Positions 35,408 through 44,079 of a stretch of 64,000 nucleotides of DNA are shown here, piece by piece (the stretch's first letter is position 1; the number at the start of each line of letters is the position of its first letter). The translations under genes and the position numbers were made by a program. Below the pieces are notes generated by a model. The model made no database searches and was not told the DNA's origin. It worked only from the letters and a program-made list of their open reading frames with translations. Origin of the DNA: Microcella alkalica (lineage in GTDB: Bacteria; Actinomycetota; Actinomycetes; Actinomycetales; Microbacteriaceae). The stretch lies in contig NZ_JABUKC010000003.1 of assembly GCF_014595885.1 (NCBI RefSeq), forward strand, positions 310,001-374,000, read 5' to 3'.

Positions 35408-35761
35408 CTACGGCAGGTCTTTGCGCTTGACGCTGTTGCCCTTCGCCGTCACCTGGCGCTTCATCCGCGGGTCGTCACTGAGGTCGAGACCGTTGGGGCC
35501 GAGCGAGGCGACCGCCATCTCCTCGAGCCACTCGCGGTCGAGGGGGCCGTGGGCGGCCGAGTCGTACTTGAAGTAGATGGGCACCGAGGTGTCGATCCAG
35601 ATCGCGCTGCGGCCGTCGCCCACCGACTGCGGGTCGCGCCAGTTGAGGAAGAAGTTCTCGCCGCGGCGGAGCTTGGCCGAGAAGAGCGCCTGCAGGTGCG
35701 CGAGCACGCGGTCGTCGAAGTCGAACTGCTGGCCGACCGTTCCGTAGATGAGAGTTCCCAT
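35408..35761 (-). CDS. DUF7882-type small protein (copy 1)
   Basis: 117 residues. The layout MGTLIYG...FDDRVLAHLQALFSAKLRRGENFFLNWRD, GDGRSAIWIDTSVP and a C-terminal basic tail (KGNSVKRKDLP) match small proteins seen in Microbacteriaceae, often misnamed as ATP-dependent DNA ligase. Function unknown. Paralogue of the next gene. Confidence 0.72.
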   Translation of the reverse strand: MGTLIYGTVGQQFDFDDRVLAHLQALFSAKLRRGENFFLNWRDPQSVGDGRSAIWIDTSVPIYFKYDSAAHGPLDREWLEEMAVASLGPNGLDLSDDPRMKRQVTAKGNSVKRKDLP

Positions 35762-35884
35762 ACCGAGAGCGTCCTTCTGAGGGTGGTGCGCGATCGGGCC
35801 TGGCCCGAGGTTCGCATCGTAACCCGCGCGCCACAGAATCAATGCATCCGAATATTCGCTCAACCGCACAGCGCCCGAACGGCG

Positions 35885-36247
35885 TCAGACGGCGAGCGGC
35901 ACGTCGTGGCGCTTGACGGCGTTGTGCAGCGGCATCGCCGTGCGGCTGAGCTTGCTGTCGTCGTCGAGATCGAGTCCGGTCGGGCTGAGTGCCGCGATCG
36001 ACATCTCCTCGAGCAGCTGACGGTCGAGCTGGGGCCGCGCGACGGCGTCGAAGTGGAACCCGATCGGCACCGACGGGTGCAACCACAGGGCGCTGCGCCC
36101 TCCCCCGACCGCGCGAGGGTCGCGCCAGCTGAGGAAGAACGGTTCACCGCGTCGCAGCTTCGCCGTGATGAGCGCCTGCAGGTGCGCCAGCACGTCGTCG
36201 TCGAAGTAGAAGCTCATGCGCTCCGCGCCGTACGCGAGCACGCCCAT
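35885..36247 (-). CDS. DUF7882-type small protein (copy 2)
   Basis: 120 residues. It shares the core VLAHLQALITAKLRRGEPFF and the GGGRSALWLHPSVP strand with copy 1, about half the residues identical by eye. The 123-bp gap between the copies has its own A/T-rich stretch (35838-35862) that may hold a promoter, so the two may be expressed separately. Confidence 0.72.
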   Translation of the reverse strand: MGVLAYGAERMSFYFDDDVLAHLQALITAKLRRGEPFFLSWRDPRAVGGGRSALWLHPSVPIGFHFDAVARPQLDRQLLEEMSIAALSPTGLDLDDDSKLSRTAMPLHNAVKRHDVPLAV

Positions 36248-36332
36248 GCCGAACCTCCCGGGGTCGCCACTGCCAGGTCTGGCTCAGTCTGGCCCGAGCC
36301 GGCGGCGGTGGCAAGAGTTCTCCACCGCCCGC

Positions 36333-38471
36333 TCAGGCGCGCTCGCGCACAGCCGCGACGCTCGCCTCGGGGCGCAGGTCGAGCCGGCGCAGCAGCTGCG
36401 CGTTGAGCGCGACGACGATCGTCGACAGCGACATGAGCACGGCGCCGACCGACATCGGCAGCACGAAGCCGACGGGGGCGAGGATGCCCGCCGCGAGCGG
36501 CACCGACAGCAGGTTGTAGCCGGCCGCCCACCACAGGTTCTGCCGCATCTTGCGGTAGCTCGCGCGCGACAGCTCGATGACCGAGAGCACGCTGCGCGGG
36601 TCGTCGCTCGCGAGGATCACCCCGGCCGAGCCGATCGCGACGTCGGTGCCGGCGCCGATCGCGATGCCGACGTCGGCCGCGGCGAGCGCCGGAGCGTCAT
36701 TGACGCCGTCGCCGACCATCGCGACGCTGAGCCCCTCGGCCTGGAGCTCCGCGACCTTCGCGGCCTTGTCCTCCGGGCGCACGCCGGCGAACACGCGGTC
36801 GATGCCGAGGTCGGCGGCGACGGCGTGCGCCACAGCCTCCGCATCGCCGGTGATCATGACGACGGTGATGCCGAGCGCGTGCAGGGCATCCACCGCCTCG
36901 CGCGATTCGGCGCGCACCTCGTCGGCGAGCGCGAGCGCCCCGATGACCTCGCCGTCGGCGAGCACGTGCAGGATGATCGCCCCGCGCTCGCGCCAGCCCG
37001 CGACGACCGGCAGCTCGTCGGCGTCGTGCTGTTCGAGCATGCGCGGGCCGCCGACGCTCACCTCGCGGCCGTCGACGGTCGCGGTGACGCCGGTGGCGGG
37101 GCTCGAGGTGAACCCGCTCGCCGCCGACAGGGTCAGCGAGCGCTCGGCGGCGGCGCGCACGATCGCGCGGGCGAGGGGGTGCTCGCTGTCCTGCTCGGCG
37201 CTCGCGGCGAGCCGCAGCAGCTCGTCGGCGTCGTGACCCGCCGCGGGCTCGACGTCGGTGACGGTCGGGGCGCCCTTCGTGAGGGTGCCGGTCTTGTCGA
37301 ACAGCACCGCGCCGATTGTGCGCATCTGCTCGAGGGCGAGGCGGTCCTTCACGAGCACGCCTCCGCGCGCCGCGCGCTCGGTGGCGATCGAGACGACGAG
37401 CGGGATCGCGAGCCCGAGCGCGTGCGGGCAGGCGATGACGAGCACGGTCACCGCGCGCACGACGGCGTCGTCGGGCGCGCCGACGAGGCTCCAGGCGACC
37501 GCCGTGATGACGGCCGCGCCGAGCGCGAACCAGAACAGCCAGGCGGCGGCGACGTCGGCGAGGCGCTGCGCGCGCGAGCTGGAGGCCTGCGCCTCGGACA
37601 CCAGGCGGCGGATGCCCGCGAGCGCCGTGTCGTCGCCGACCGCCGTGATCGAGAGGCGCACCCCCGAATCGGTGGCCACGGTGCCGGCGACGACCGGGTC
37701 GCCGGGCTCGCGGCGCACCGTGCGCGATTCGCCCGTGATCATCGACTCGTCGAACTCGGCCGAGCCCTCGACGATGCGGCCGTCGGCGGGCACGCGCGCA
37801 CCGGGCCGCACGATCACGACGTCGTCGATGCGCAGCTCGGCGGGGGCGACGGTCTCGACGCCGGCATCCGTGACGCGCTCGGCCTCGTCGGGCAGCAGCG
37901 CGGCGAGCGAGTCGAGGGCGCTCGTGGTCTGGGCGAGCGAGCGCATCTCGATCCAGTGCCCGAGCAGCATGATGACGATGAGCAGCGCGAGCTCCCACCA
38001 GAAGTCGAGCTCGTGCGGCAGCAGGCCCAGGCTCGCGCCGAGGCTCGCGACGGTCGCCGTCGTGATGGCGAGCGCGATGAGCAGCATCATGCCGGGGCGC
38101 CGCGCGCGCAGCTCGTCGACGGCGCCGGTGAGGAACGGGCGGCCGCCCCAGACGAACATGACGAGCCCGAGCACGGGCGAGATCCACGGCACGAGGCCGT
38201 CGCGCGGCAGCTCGTAGCCGACGATCATGGCGAACATCGCGCTGAACGCGACGACGGGCACGGCGAGCACGAGGTTGACCCAGAAGAGTCGGCGGAACTG
38301 CCCGACGTGGTCGCCGTGACCGGCGTGGCCGCCGCGGCCCGCGTGAGCGCTGTGACCGCCGTGATCGTCGGCGATGCCGTGACCGGCGTGCTGATCGTGG
38401 TGAGCGTCGTGCGCGGCAGGGTCGTGCGCCTCGTGCTCAGGCTGGTGAGTGTGCTCGGCGTTCGTGCTCAT
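36333..38471 (-). CDS. copB: Copper-transporting P1B-type ATPase, CopB class
   Basis: 712 residues. The N-terminus (8-56) is rich in His with no CxxC domain. The transmembrane metal site is CPH (IACPHALGLAIPL) rather than CPC, the mark of the P1B-3/CopB group. TGES, DKTGTLTKG, GDGVNDAPAL and a final helix pair with GYNLLSVPLAAG are all intact. It exports copper from the cytoplasm; the Cu(I)/Cu(II) preference is unsettled for the group. A CsoR-like box sits at the promoter. The -10 (TATACA, 38480-38485) is eight bases from ATG, so the transcript is probably leaderless. Confidence 0.9.
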   Translation of the reverse strand: MSTNAEHTHQPEHEAHDPAAHDAHHDQHAGHGIADDHGGHSAHAGRGGHAGHGDHVGQFRRLFWVNLVLAVPVVAFSAMFAMIVGYELPRDGLVPWISPVLGLVMFVWGGRPFLTGAVDELRARRPGMMLLIALAITTATVASLGASLGLLPHELDFWWELALLIVIMLLGHWIEMRSLAQTTSALDSLAALLPDEAERVTDAGVETVAPAELRIDDVVIVRPGARVPADGRIVEGSAEFDESMITGESRTVRREPGDPVVAGTVATDSGVRLSITAVGDDTALAGIRRLVSEAQASSSRAQRLADVAAAWLFWFALGAAVITAVAWSLVGAPDDAVVRAVTVLVIACPHALGLAIPLVVSIATERAARGGVLVKDRLALEQMRTIGAVLFDKTGTLTKGAPTVTDVEPAAGHDADELLRLAASAEQDSEHPLARAIVRAAAERSLTLSAASGFTSSPATGVTATVDGREVSVGGPRMLEQHDADELPVVAGWRERGAIILHVLADGEVIGALALADEVRAESREAVDALHALGITVVMITGDAEAVAHAVAADLGIDRVFAGVRPEDKAAKVAELQAEGLSVAMVGDGVNDAPALAAADVGIAIGAGTDVAIGSAGVILASDDPRSVLSVIELSRASYRKMRQNLWWAAGYNLLSVPLAAGILAPVGFVLPMSVGAVLMSLSTIVVALNAQLLRRLDLRPEASVAAVRERA

Positions 38472-38482
38472 GTCGCCACTGT

Positions 38483-38499
38483 ATACCCCCCTGGGGTAT
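38483..38499 (-). promoter_or_regulatory. CsoR-like copper operator at copB
   Basis: Perfect 7-bp arms ATACCCC / GGGGTAT around CCT, the G/C-tract palindrome known for actinobacterial CsoR. It overlaps the putative -10 of copB and the last base of the upstream TetR gene's stop codon. No csoR gene is in the window. Confidence 0.75.
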
Positions 38500-39137
38500 C
38501 AGTCCAATGGTTCCGACGGATCTCCCAGGACGCGCTTCACGAGCTCGATCGAATCCTCGATCAGCTCGCGCACGGTGCGGTCGAAGCCCGGTTCGTACCA
38601 TTTCGCGGCCGTGTACGTCAGCACACCGCGGGCGAGCGCGATAACCATGTGCGCCTCGTCGTCGAGCTGGGCATCCGTCGCCTCGAGGCGCCCCGCCGCC
38701 CGGAAGCGCTCCGCGATGACCGCCCGGTAACGCGCCTCGAGCTCGCCGTCGATCGCGAGGCGCTTCGCCGAGAGCTCGGGCGTCGTGTAGATGACGCGCT
38801 GCCGCAGCTGATAGAGCTCGCGATCCACCGGCGTCTCGGTGAGCGAGTCGATGACCATGCTCAGGAAGTCGACGAGCACGTCGGGCCCGCGCTCGTGCAC
38901 GAAGCGCTCGACCTGCTCGGGCGAGGCGAAGGGCGTGCGCGGCCCGAGGATGGCCGCCTCCTTCGACCCCAGGTAGTTGTAGAAGGTGCGCGGCGAGGTC
39001 ATGCACGCCTCGCTGATCATCTCGACCGTCACGTGGTCGTAGCCGTGCTCGGCGGCCAGCTCGACGGCCGCGCGCTCGAGCGCCTCGAGCATCGCCACGC
39101 GCTTGCGCTCGCGCAGCGATGCCCGATGCGGGCTCAC
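38499..39137 (-). CDS. TetR-family transcriptional regulator
   Basis: 212 residues. The N-terminal HTH (VTVEMISEACMTSPRTFYNYLGSKEAAI, about 32-59) is typical, and the C-terminal domain is unassigned. The GTG start at 39137 overlaps the upstream 67-residue gene by 4 bp. In related actinobacteria such genes often control an efflux pump, but none is adjacent here except copB downstream. Confidence 0.82.
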   Translation of the reverse strand: MSPHRASLRERKRVAMLEALERAAVELAAEHGYDHVTVEMISEACMTSPRTFYNYLGSKEAAILGPRTPFASPEQVERFVHERGPDVLVDFLSMVIDSLTETPVDRELYQLRQRVIYTTPELSAKRLAIDGELEARYRAVIAERFRAAGRLEATDAQLDDEAHMVIALARGVLTYTAAKWYEPGFDRTVRELIEDSIELVKRVLGDPSEPLD

Positions 39138-39337
39138 GAGGCGATCGGCGGAACGTCGTCGGCGCAGTGGCAGCGCGCGGAGGGCAGGTCGAGGTCCCAC
39201 TCCGAGAAGTAGGCGACGGCGGCGGCGCGGCGCGGCGCGGGGTGAGGGGCGAAGTCGTAGTCGAGGTCGTCCTGCAGCGCGAGGGCGGTGGAGAGGTTCA
39301 CGCGGCGAGCGAGCTCCGGTGAGTACTGGACGATCAT
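39134..39337 (-). CDS. Hypothetical small protein, 67 aa
   Basis: Not recognised. It starts MIVQYSPELARRVNLS and ends with a pair of cysteines (ARCHCADD). It has GGAGT upstream and is coupled to the TetR gene by a GTGA overlap, which supports it being real. The role is unknown. Confidence 0.5.
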   Translation of the reverse strand: MIVQYSPELARRVNLSTALALQDDLDYDFAPHPAPRRAAAVAYFSEWDLDLPSARCHCADDVPPIAS

Positions 39338-39548
39338 CAGGGACTCCGTTCGGCGGCAGCGGCGTCGAGTGGTCGGGTCGCTGGTTCGTGCAGGGTGTGC
39401 AGAATTGTAGGCATTGCGCGATTCCACCTCACAAGAGGCCCGGGGCACCTCGGAACGGCCAGGAACGAAGCCCGACCGTGCCGTATTCGCAAAGCGAACG
39501 TCGCCCCGGTCGAACACGACGCCGAGGCTTTGCTACGCTCGACCCACC

Positions 39549-39596
39549 ATGGCTCGCCTGCTCTGTCGCCGCTGCTGTTGTCGCTCGTCGCTCTGA
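39549..39596 (+). CDS. Cysteine-rich leader peptide (attenuator), MARLLCRRCCCRSSL
   Basis: A 15-codon ORF with four Cys including three in a row, ending in TGA, 149 bases before the 2OG-type oxygenase gene. TACGCT (39534-39539) lies nine bases before the ATG, so the peptide is probably translated from a leaderless message. Such polycysteine mini-ORFs act as cysteine-responsive attenuators in mycobacteria: ribosomes stall on the Cys run when cysteine is scarce. The rest of the 400-base gap (39338-39533) shows no other gene. Confidence 0.7.
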   Translation: MARLLCRRCCCRSSL

Positions 39597-39695
39597 CCGA
39601 CCAGCCCCTCTCGCGCACTCGCGCATCCCGCTGACGCTCGTCATCCGCACCCGCTCAGCTCCGACAGCAGCATCGACTTCCGCTCCGCGCTCGCC

Positions 39696-39715
39696 GGCAT
39701 CCCTCGACGGATGCC
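39696..39715 (+). promoter_or_regulatory. Hairpin between cysteine leader and oxygenase gene
   Basis: GGCATCC-ctcgac-GGATGCC forms a perfect 7-bp stem, directly followed by CCCGCGGG (39718-39725) and then the ribosome site. It is a candidate switch element for the attenuator. Confidence 0.4.
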
Positions 39716-39745
39716 CGCCCGCGGGCCCCTGCGAAAGGCCACACC

Positions 39746-40774
39746 ATGACCGCGAACACCGCCGCCCTCTCCCTCCCCATCCTCGACCTGAGCCTGCTCG
39801 ATGGCTCGGCGGACGACGCCGCCCGCTTCCGCGACGAGCTGCGCCGCGCCACCCACGAGGTGGGCTTCTTCTATCTCGTCGGCCACGGCGTGCCCGCCGA
39901 GCTCATCGCCCGCGCGTTCGACACCGCGCGGGCCTTCTTCGCCCTGCCCGAGGCCGACAAGCTCGCCATCGAGAACGTCACGAGCCCGCACTTCCGCGGC
40001 TACACGCGCATGGGCGGCGAGCAGACGCAGGGCAAGACCGACTGGCGCGAGCAGATCGACATCGGCGCCGAGCGCCCCGCCGTGCCGCTCACCGAGGGCG
40101 TCGAGCGCTACTGGGCGCTCGAGGGCCCGAACCTCTGGCCAGAGGCCCTGCCCGCCTTGCGCGAGGTCGCCGAGGAGTGGATCGCGCGCCTCGAGGTAGT
40201 CGGCAACCGCCTGCTACGGGCGTGGGCCGAAGCCCTGGGCGCACCGGCCGACACGTTCGATGCCGCCTTCGCCACCGCATCCCCCCACATGAAGATCGCC
40301 CGGTACCCGGGCGTCGACGCCCCCGAGCCGACCCAGGGCGTCGGATCGCACAAGGACCTCGGCGTGCTGACGCTGCTGTACGTGGAGGAGGGGCGCGGCG
40401 GCCTGCAGGTCGAGAAGGACGGCGCCTGGATCGACGCGCCGCCGGTCGACGGCGCGTTCGTCGTCAACATCGGCGAGCTGCTCGAGATCGCGACCGACGG
40501 CTACCTCAAGGCGACGAAGCACCGCGTGCTCTCGCCGAAGGCGGGCGTGGAGCGCATCTCGATCCCGTACTTCCACGGCCCCGCGCTCGACGCGACCATC
40601 CCGACGATCGCGCTGCCGCCGGAGCTCGCCGCCGAATCGCCCGGCGTCGACCGCGACCCGGACAACCCGCTGCACCCGGTGTTCGGTCAGAACTGGCTGA
40701 AGAGCCGGGTGCGCGCGCACCGCAACGTGGTCGAGGCGCAGTACCCGCAGTGGCTGGTGCAGCCCGCTTCCTGA
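39746..40774 (+). CDS. Isopenicillin-N-synthase-like 2-oxoglutarate/Fe(II) oxygenase
   Basis: 342 residues. The N-terminal DIOX_N region (LPILDLSLLDG...GFFYLVGHGVP) and the 2OG-FeII domain are present. Iron ligands are the His/Asp in VGSHKDLGVLTLLY and the His in KATKHRVLSP, with the 2OG-binding Arg in ERISIPYF. The substrate is unknown. The cysteine leader upstream suggests a role in sulfur supply, for instance releasing sulfite from an organosulfur compound, but this is inference. The start has GAAAGG 8 bp upstream. Confidence 0.82.
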   Translation: MTANTAALSLPILDLSLLDGSADDAARFRDELRRATHEVGFFYLVGHGVPAELIARAFDTARAFFALPEADKLAIENVTSPHFRGYTRMGGEQTQGKTDWREQIDIGAERPAVPLTEGVERYWALEGPNLWPEALPALREVAEEWIARLEVVGNRLLRAWAEALGAPADTFDAAFATASPHMKIARYPGVDAPEPTQGVGSHKDLGVLTLLYVEEGRGGLQVEKDGAWIDAPPVDGAFVVNIGELLEIATDGYLKATKHRVLSPKAGVERISIPYFHGPALDATIPTIALPPELAAESPGVDRDPDNPLHPVFGQNWLKSRVRAHRNVVEAQYPQWLVQPAS

Positions 40775-40828
40775 GCGCGCGCTCGGCGCCCGCTGACCCC
40801 CCTCCCGGGTGCCCCCCGAACGAAGGCT

Positions 40829-40872
40829 CCCCCTAGTGGGGGATGAACGGTGCTTGCCCCAGCGATTACGGT
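40829..40872 (+). promoter_or_regulatory. CCCCC-TAGT-GGGGG palindrome with spaced -10
   Basis: Perfect 5-bp arms (40829-40842) followed after 24 bases by TACGGT (40867-40872). The same layout occurs on the other strand at 62477-62520. It looks like an activator site of the LuxR type. A transcript would run towards the quinone oxidoreductase at 41063 with a long leader containing GGATCC-gggg-GGATCC and a stable GC hairpin (about 40941-40972). No convincing gene lies between. Confidence 0.5.
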
Positions 40873-41062
40873 CGTCTCAGCGACGGAGGGATCCGGGGGG
40901 ATCCGACACCGTCGACTTCTGGGGGGCACGTACCGTGCACACTGCTTCCCCGGCTCGGGGGAGCCGGGGAGCAGGGTACCCCGCCCGCTCCGCCGGTCAT
41001 GCTGCTGACCCGGCGTCGAGCGCCTGGCTAGGCTCGTTCCGCACCCTGCGGAGAGGACGAGC

Positions 41063-42025
41063 ATGCGCGCGATCACGATGACCGAGACCGGCGGCCCCGA
41101 GGTGCTGCGGGCGGTGGATGCTCCGCCTCCCGCCCCCGGCCCTGGCGAGGTGCTCGTGCGCACGCACGCCGCTGGCGTGAACTTCATCGAGATCTACCAG
41201 CGCAGCGGCGGCTACCCCGTGCCGCTGCCCTTCACGCCGGGTTCGGAGGCCTCCGGCGTCGTGGAGCAGCTCGGCGAGGGCGTCACGTCCCTCCGCGTCG
41301 GCGACCGCGTGACGACGTGCGAGGCGACCGCCACCTACGCGGAGGCCTTCGTCGTGCCCGCCGACCGCGCGGTCGTCGTGCCCGACGCCGTCGACCTCGA
41401 CACCGCGGCGGCGCTGCCGCTGCAGGGCCTCACCGCCCACTACCTCTCGCACTCGGTCGCCCACCCGCAGGGCGGCGAGACGGTGCTCGTGCACGCCGGT
41501 GCGGGCGGGGTCGGCCTGCTGCTGACGCAGCTGCTCGCCGCGCGCGACGTGCGCGTCATCACGACGACCTCCGACGACGAGAAGGCGGCGCTGAGTCGCG
41601 CGGCCGGAGCGTGGCGGACCATCGGCTACGACGGCTTCCGCGAGCGGGTTCGCGAGCTCACCGACGGCGACGGTGTGCCCGTCGTCTACGACGGCGTCGG
41701 CCGCGCGACCTTCGACGACTCGCTCGCCTCACTCGCCGTGCGCGGCACGATGGTGCTGTTCGGTGCCGCGAGCGGGCCCGTACCGCCGTTCGATCTGCAG
41801 CGGCTCAACGCGGGCGGCTCGCTCATGGTCACGCGACCGACGCTCGGGCACTTCCTGCGCACCGCCGACGAGCGCGCCTGGCGCTACCGCGACCTCTTCG
41901 CCGCGATGGCGGCGGGCGAGCTCGAGGTGCGGATCGGCGGGCGCTTCCCGCTCGCGGAGGCAGGAGCGGCGCAGGCGGCGCTCGCGAGCCGCGGCACGAC
42001 GGGCAAGCTGCTGCTGACCGCCTAG
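41063..42025 (+). CDS. NADPH:quinone oxidoreductase (zinc-free MDR family)
   Basis: 320 residues. GroES-like N-terminal half (GVNFIEIYQRSGGYPVPLPFTPGSEASG is the QOR signature region, residues about 34-61) and a Rossmann domain with VLVHAGAGGVGLLLTQLL. No structural or catalytic zinc cysteines are seen, consistent with Qor/zeta-crystallin enzymes that reduce quinones with NADPH. Start follows GGAGAGGA. The stop codon shares the four bases CTAG with the convergent gene's stop. Confidence 0.87.
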   Translation: MRAITMTETGGPEVLRAVDAPPPAPGPGEVLVRTHAAGVNFIEIYQRSGGYPVPLPFTPGSEASGVVEQLGEGVTSLRVGDRVTTCEATATYAEAFVVPADRAVVVPDAVDLDTAAALPLQGLTAHYLSHSVAHPQGGETVLVHAGAGGVGLLLTQLLAARDVRVITTTSDDEKAALSRAAGAWRTIGYDGFRERVRELTDGDGVPVVYDGVGRATFDDSLASLAVRGTMVLFGAASGPVPPFDLQRLNAGGSLMVTRPTLGHFLRTADERAWRYRDLFAAMAAGELEVRIGGRFPLAEAGAAQAALASRGTTGKLLLTA

Positions 42026-43281
42026 GGGGTCGGTGTCGGAGCCGACTCCGGCCGGGGCACCTCGGGTCGGCCGGTCCGTCGGCCGAGCACGAGCAGCGCC
42101 GCCGCGACGAGCGGCGTCGCGAACGCGAGCGCCGGCAGGAGCATCGCGGCCAGCTGCACGCCGAGCGTGAGCGCCACGGCGAGGCCGACCACGATCGCGG
42201 CGGAGCGCGGGATCGGCAGCAGGAGGGACATCCCGCCCACCGCGACGCCGAGCAGCAGCGAGGCGAGGGGCAGGGCCCACGCGTGCTCCGCCCCGGCGGG
42301 TGCGCCCGTGTACCAGAGCGCCATGACGGCGAGCGCGAGGGCGAGCGCCGCGGCCGAGCCGCTCACGACGGCCGGCGCGATCGCGACGCGGTCGAGGGCG
42401 AGCACGGCGAGCGCGGCGACGAGCGGCAGGGCGGCGGCGAGCAGGATGCTGATGCCGACGCCCATCGCCTGCGTGCCGTCGATCGGCACGGGCCACCAGG
42501 CCGAGCCGGTGAGCGCGACGGCCACGCCGAGCGCGCCGGCGACGAGGGCGAACCGCGCGAGCGTCGGCACGAGGGCCCGCGCGCGGCGCGCGGGCGGCAC
42601 GGCCCCTCGGAGGCGATCGTCTCGAGCATCGGGAGCCGGGCGGGGCGCGGTGGCGGCGCGCGCCCCCGCGCCGCCCGCGGGCGCGGTGAGCACGACGATG
42701 ACGAGCGCACCGACGGCGATGCCCGCCCCGGTCGGCGGTGCGGCGAGACCGCCGACGAGCACCGGAGCACCCAGCGCGCCGCAGACGACCGAGAGCGCCC
42801 ACGCGCTGGCCGAGCCGATGCCGGTGCGGCCGACGACGGCCTGCAGCAGGAGCGTGAACAGTACGGCGACGAGGAGGAGTGCGGCGACTCCGAGCGGCAC
42901 CGTCGCGGCGGCGAACCCGGTGACGGGGCGGCCCGCGTCGGCGTCCGCGAAGCCGAGGCCCCACGACGCGGCAGTGAGGGCGACGAGCGGCAGTGCGAGG
43001 CTCGCGAGGGCGAGCAGGGCGGCGGTGCGCGAGGGCGACAGGGCGCCGCGCATCCGCAGCAGCACGATGATGCTCGCCGTGGCCAGCAGGGGCGCGACGC
43101 CCGAGCCGAGCGCGAGGGCGAGCCCCGCGAGCGCCGGGCGGTCGCCCGCGGCCCGCAGGAGCAGCATCCACAGCACGGTGCCGATCAGGGCGACGGCGAC
43201 CGACGCGACGGCGAGGCCGACGGCGAGCGCGCGCCGCCGCGCGGGGGCGTGCAGCGTGAGAGGGGCGTCGACGTCGACCAT
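42022..43281 (-). CDS. Hypothetical polytopic membrane protein, 419 aa
   Basis: Not recognised. About eleven hydrophobic segments, separated in the middle by an Ala/Arg/Pro-rich cytoplasmic loop (residues about 205-240), and a Pro-rich C-terminal tail. No transporter motif seen. Its promoter is leaderless. Confidence 0.7.
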   Translation of the reverse strand: MVDVDAPLTLHAPARRRALAVGLAVASVAVALIGTVLWMLLLRAAGDRPALAGLALALGSGVAPLLATASIIVLLRMRGALSPSRTAALLALASLALPLVALTAASWGLGFADADAGRPVTGFAAATVPLGVAALLLVAVLFTLLLQAVVGRTGIGSASAWALSVVCGALGAPVLVGGLAAPPTGAGIAVGALVIVVLTAPAGGAGARAATAPRPAPDARDDRLRGAVPPARRARALVPTLARFALVAGALGVAVALTGSAWWPVPIDGTQAMGVGISILLAAALPLVAALAVLALDRVAIAPAVVSGSAAALALALAVMALWYTGAPAGAEHAWALPLASLLLGVAVGGMSLLLPIPRSAAIVVGLAVALTLGVQLAAMLLPALAFATPLVAAALLVLGRRTGRPEVPRPESAPTPTP

Positions 43282-43287
43282 GGCGCG

Positions 43288-43293
43288 AGCCTA
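43288..43293 (-). promoter_or_regulatory. Leaderless -10 of the 419-aa membrane protein gene
   Basis: Minus-strand TAGGCT, exactly six bases before ATG. Confidence 0.5.
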
Positions 43294-43301
43294 ACGATCG
43301 C

Positions 43302-43919
43302 TCACCTTCTCGTCGAGCGTCGGCGGCGGTCGATGTCTGCTGGCGGCTGTCTGGCGAGGTAGCGACGCTCGCCGTCGACCCGCCACGCGCTCGTGCGCTG
43401 CATCGGATGCCGCGGCTCGCCCTGCGCGGTCAGCTCGCCGAAGCAGAACACGCGCACGCCCCGCTCGGCGAGCGCCGGCACGAGCAGCGCCCGCGCGCGG
43501 CGGATCGTCGCGTTCGGCGGATTGCCCCACGCGCCGAGCACCTCGCGCACGTCGAAGCGCTGCAGCACCTCGTCGATCGCGGCGAGGTTCGCCCGCCACA
43601 GCCCCTCGTCGAAGGGCCGGAGGTCGCGCGGCGAGGTCGCGCGCTCGGGGTAGAGGTTGAGCAGGATCCAGCCGTCGTGGCCGAGCGCCTCGCTCGCGGC
43701 GACGAGGCGCAGCACCGTGCGGTCGGCCTCCGAGCGGCCGGCGTACGAGGGGTTCATCGCGACCGTCACGAGCGGGTTCGCCGCGGCGGCCGCACCGGTG
43801 ACGCCCCCGCCGACCCGGCCGAGCACGAACCGATGGTCAGGATGCTCGGGGTCGGGCCGCCACAGATCCGGCTGCTGCCCGGGCGGGTAGCGCAGGGGCG
43901 AGCGGGCCGGCATGGTCAC
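43302..43919 (-). CDS. DUF1643 family protein
   Basis: 205 residues. The motifs TVAMNPSYAGRSEADRT, GWILLNLYPERATSP and GAWGNPPNATIRRA are those of DUF1643, a family of unknown function often found near mobile or phage-related DNA. Start GTG 43919; an ATG two codons later is also possible. It is the last gene before the transferred segment. Confidence 0.78.
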   Translation of the reverse strand: MTMPARSPLRYPPGQQPDLWRPDPEHPDHRFVLGRVGGGVTGAAAAANPLVTVAMNPSYAGRSEADRTVLRLVAASEALGHDGWILLNLYPERATSPRDLRPFDEGLWRANLAAIDEVLQRFDVREVLGAWGNPPNATIRRARALLVPALAERGVRVFCFGELTAQGEPRHPMQRTSAWRVDGERRYLARQPPADIDRRRRSTRR

Positions 43920-43960
43920 AGCCTGCCAGGCTCGCGGCGGGCGAGGCCGCCCGGGAAGGC

Positions 43961-43993
43961 GAAGGGCCCCGAGTCGCCTGACTCGGGGCCTTC
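43961..43993. terminator. Hairpin terminator at the left edge of the island
   Basis: GAAGG(G)CCCCGAGTC-gcct-GACTCGGGGCCTTC with one bulged G. It resembles the tRNA-Ser terminator at 51567 (CCCCGAGTC / GACTCGGGG core in both). Confidence 0.6.
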
Positions 43994-44079
43994 ACGATGC
44001 TGGGCTCCTTGCGAAATTCCAGGAGCCGCGCCAATGATTGGAGCCTGCCCCGGTTTCCCGGACACTTCTCTTGTGTTGA

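Noticed and set aside
40888-40903. Inverted repeat GGATCC-gggg-GGATCC as an operator
   Set aside because: Short, low complexity, and inside a G-rich leader; a chance structure is equally likely.
40843-41031. 62-codon ORF after the CCCCC-GGGGG palindrome
   Set aside because: No ribosome site, no hydrophobic or domain pattern, and it spans strong hairpins; more likely untranslated leader.
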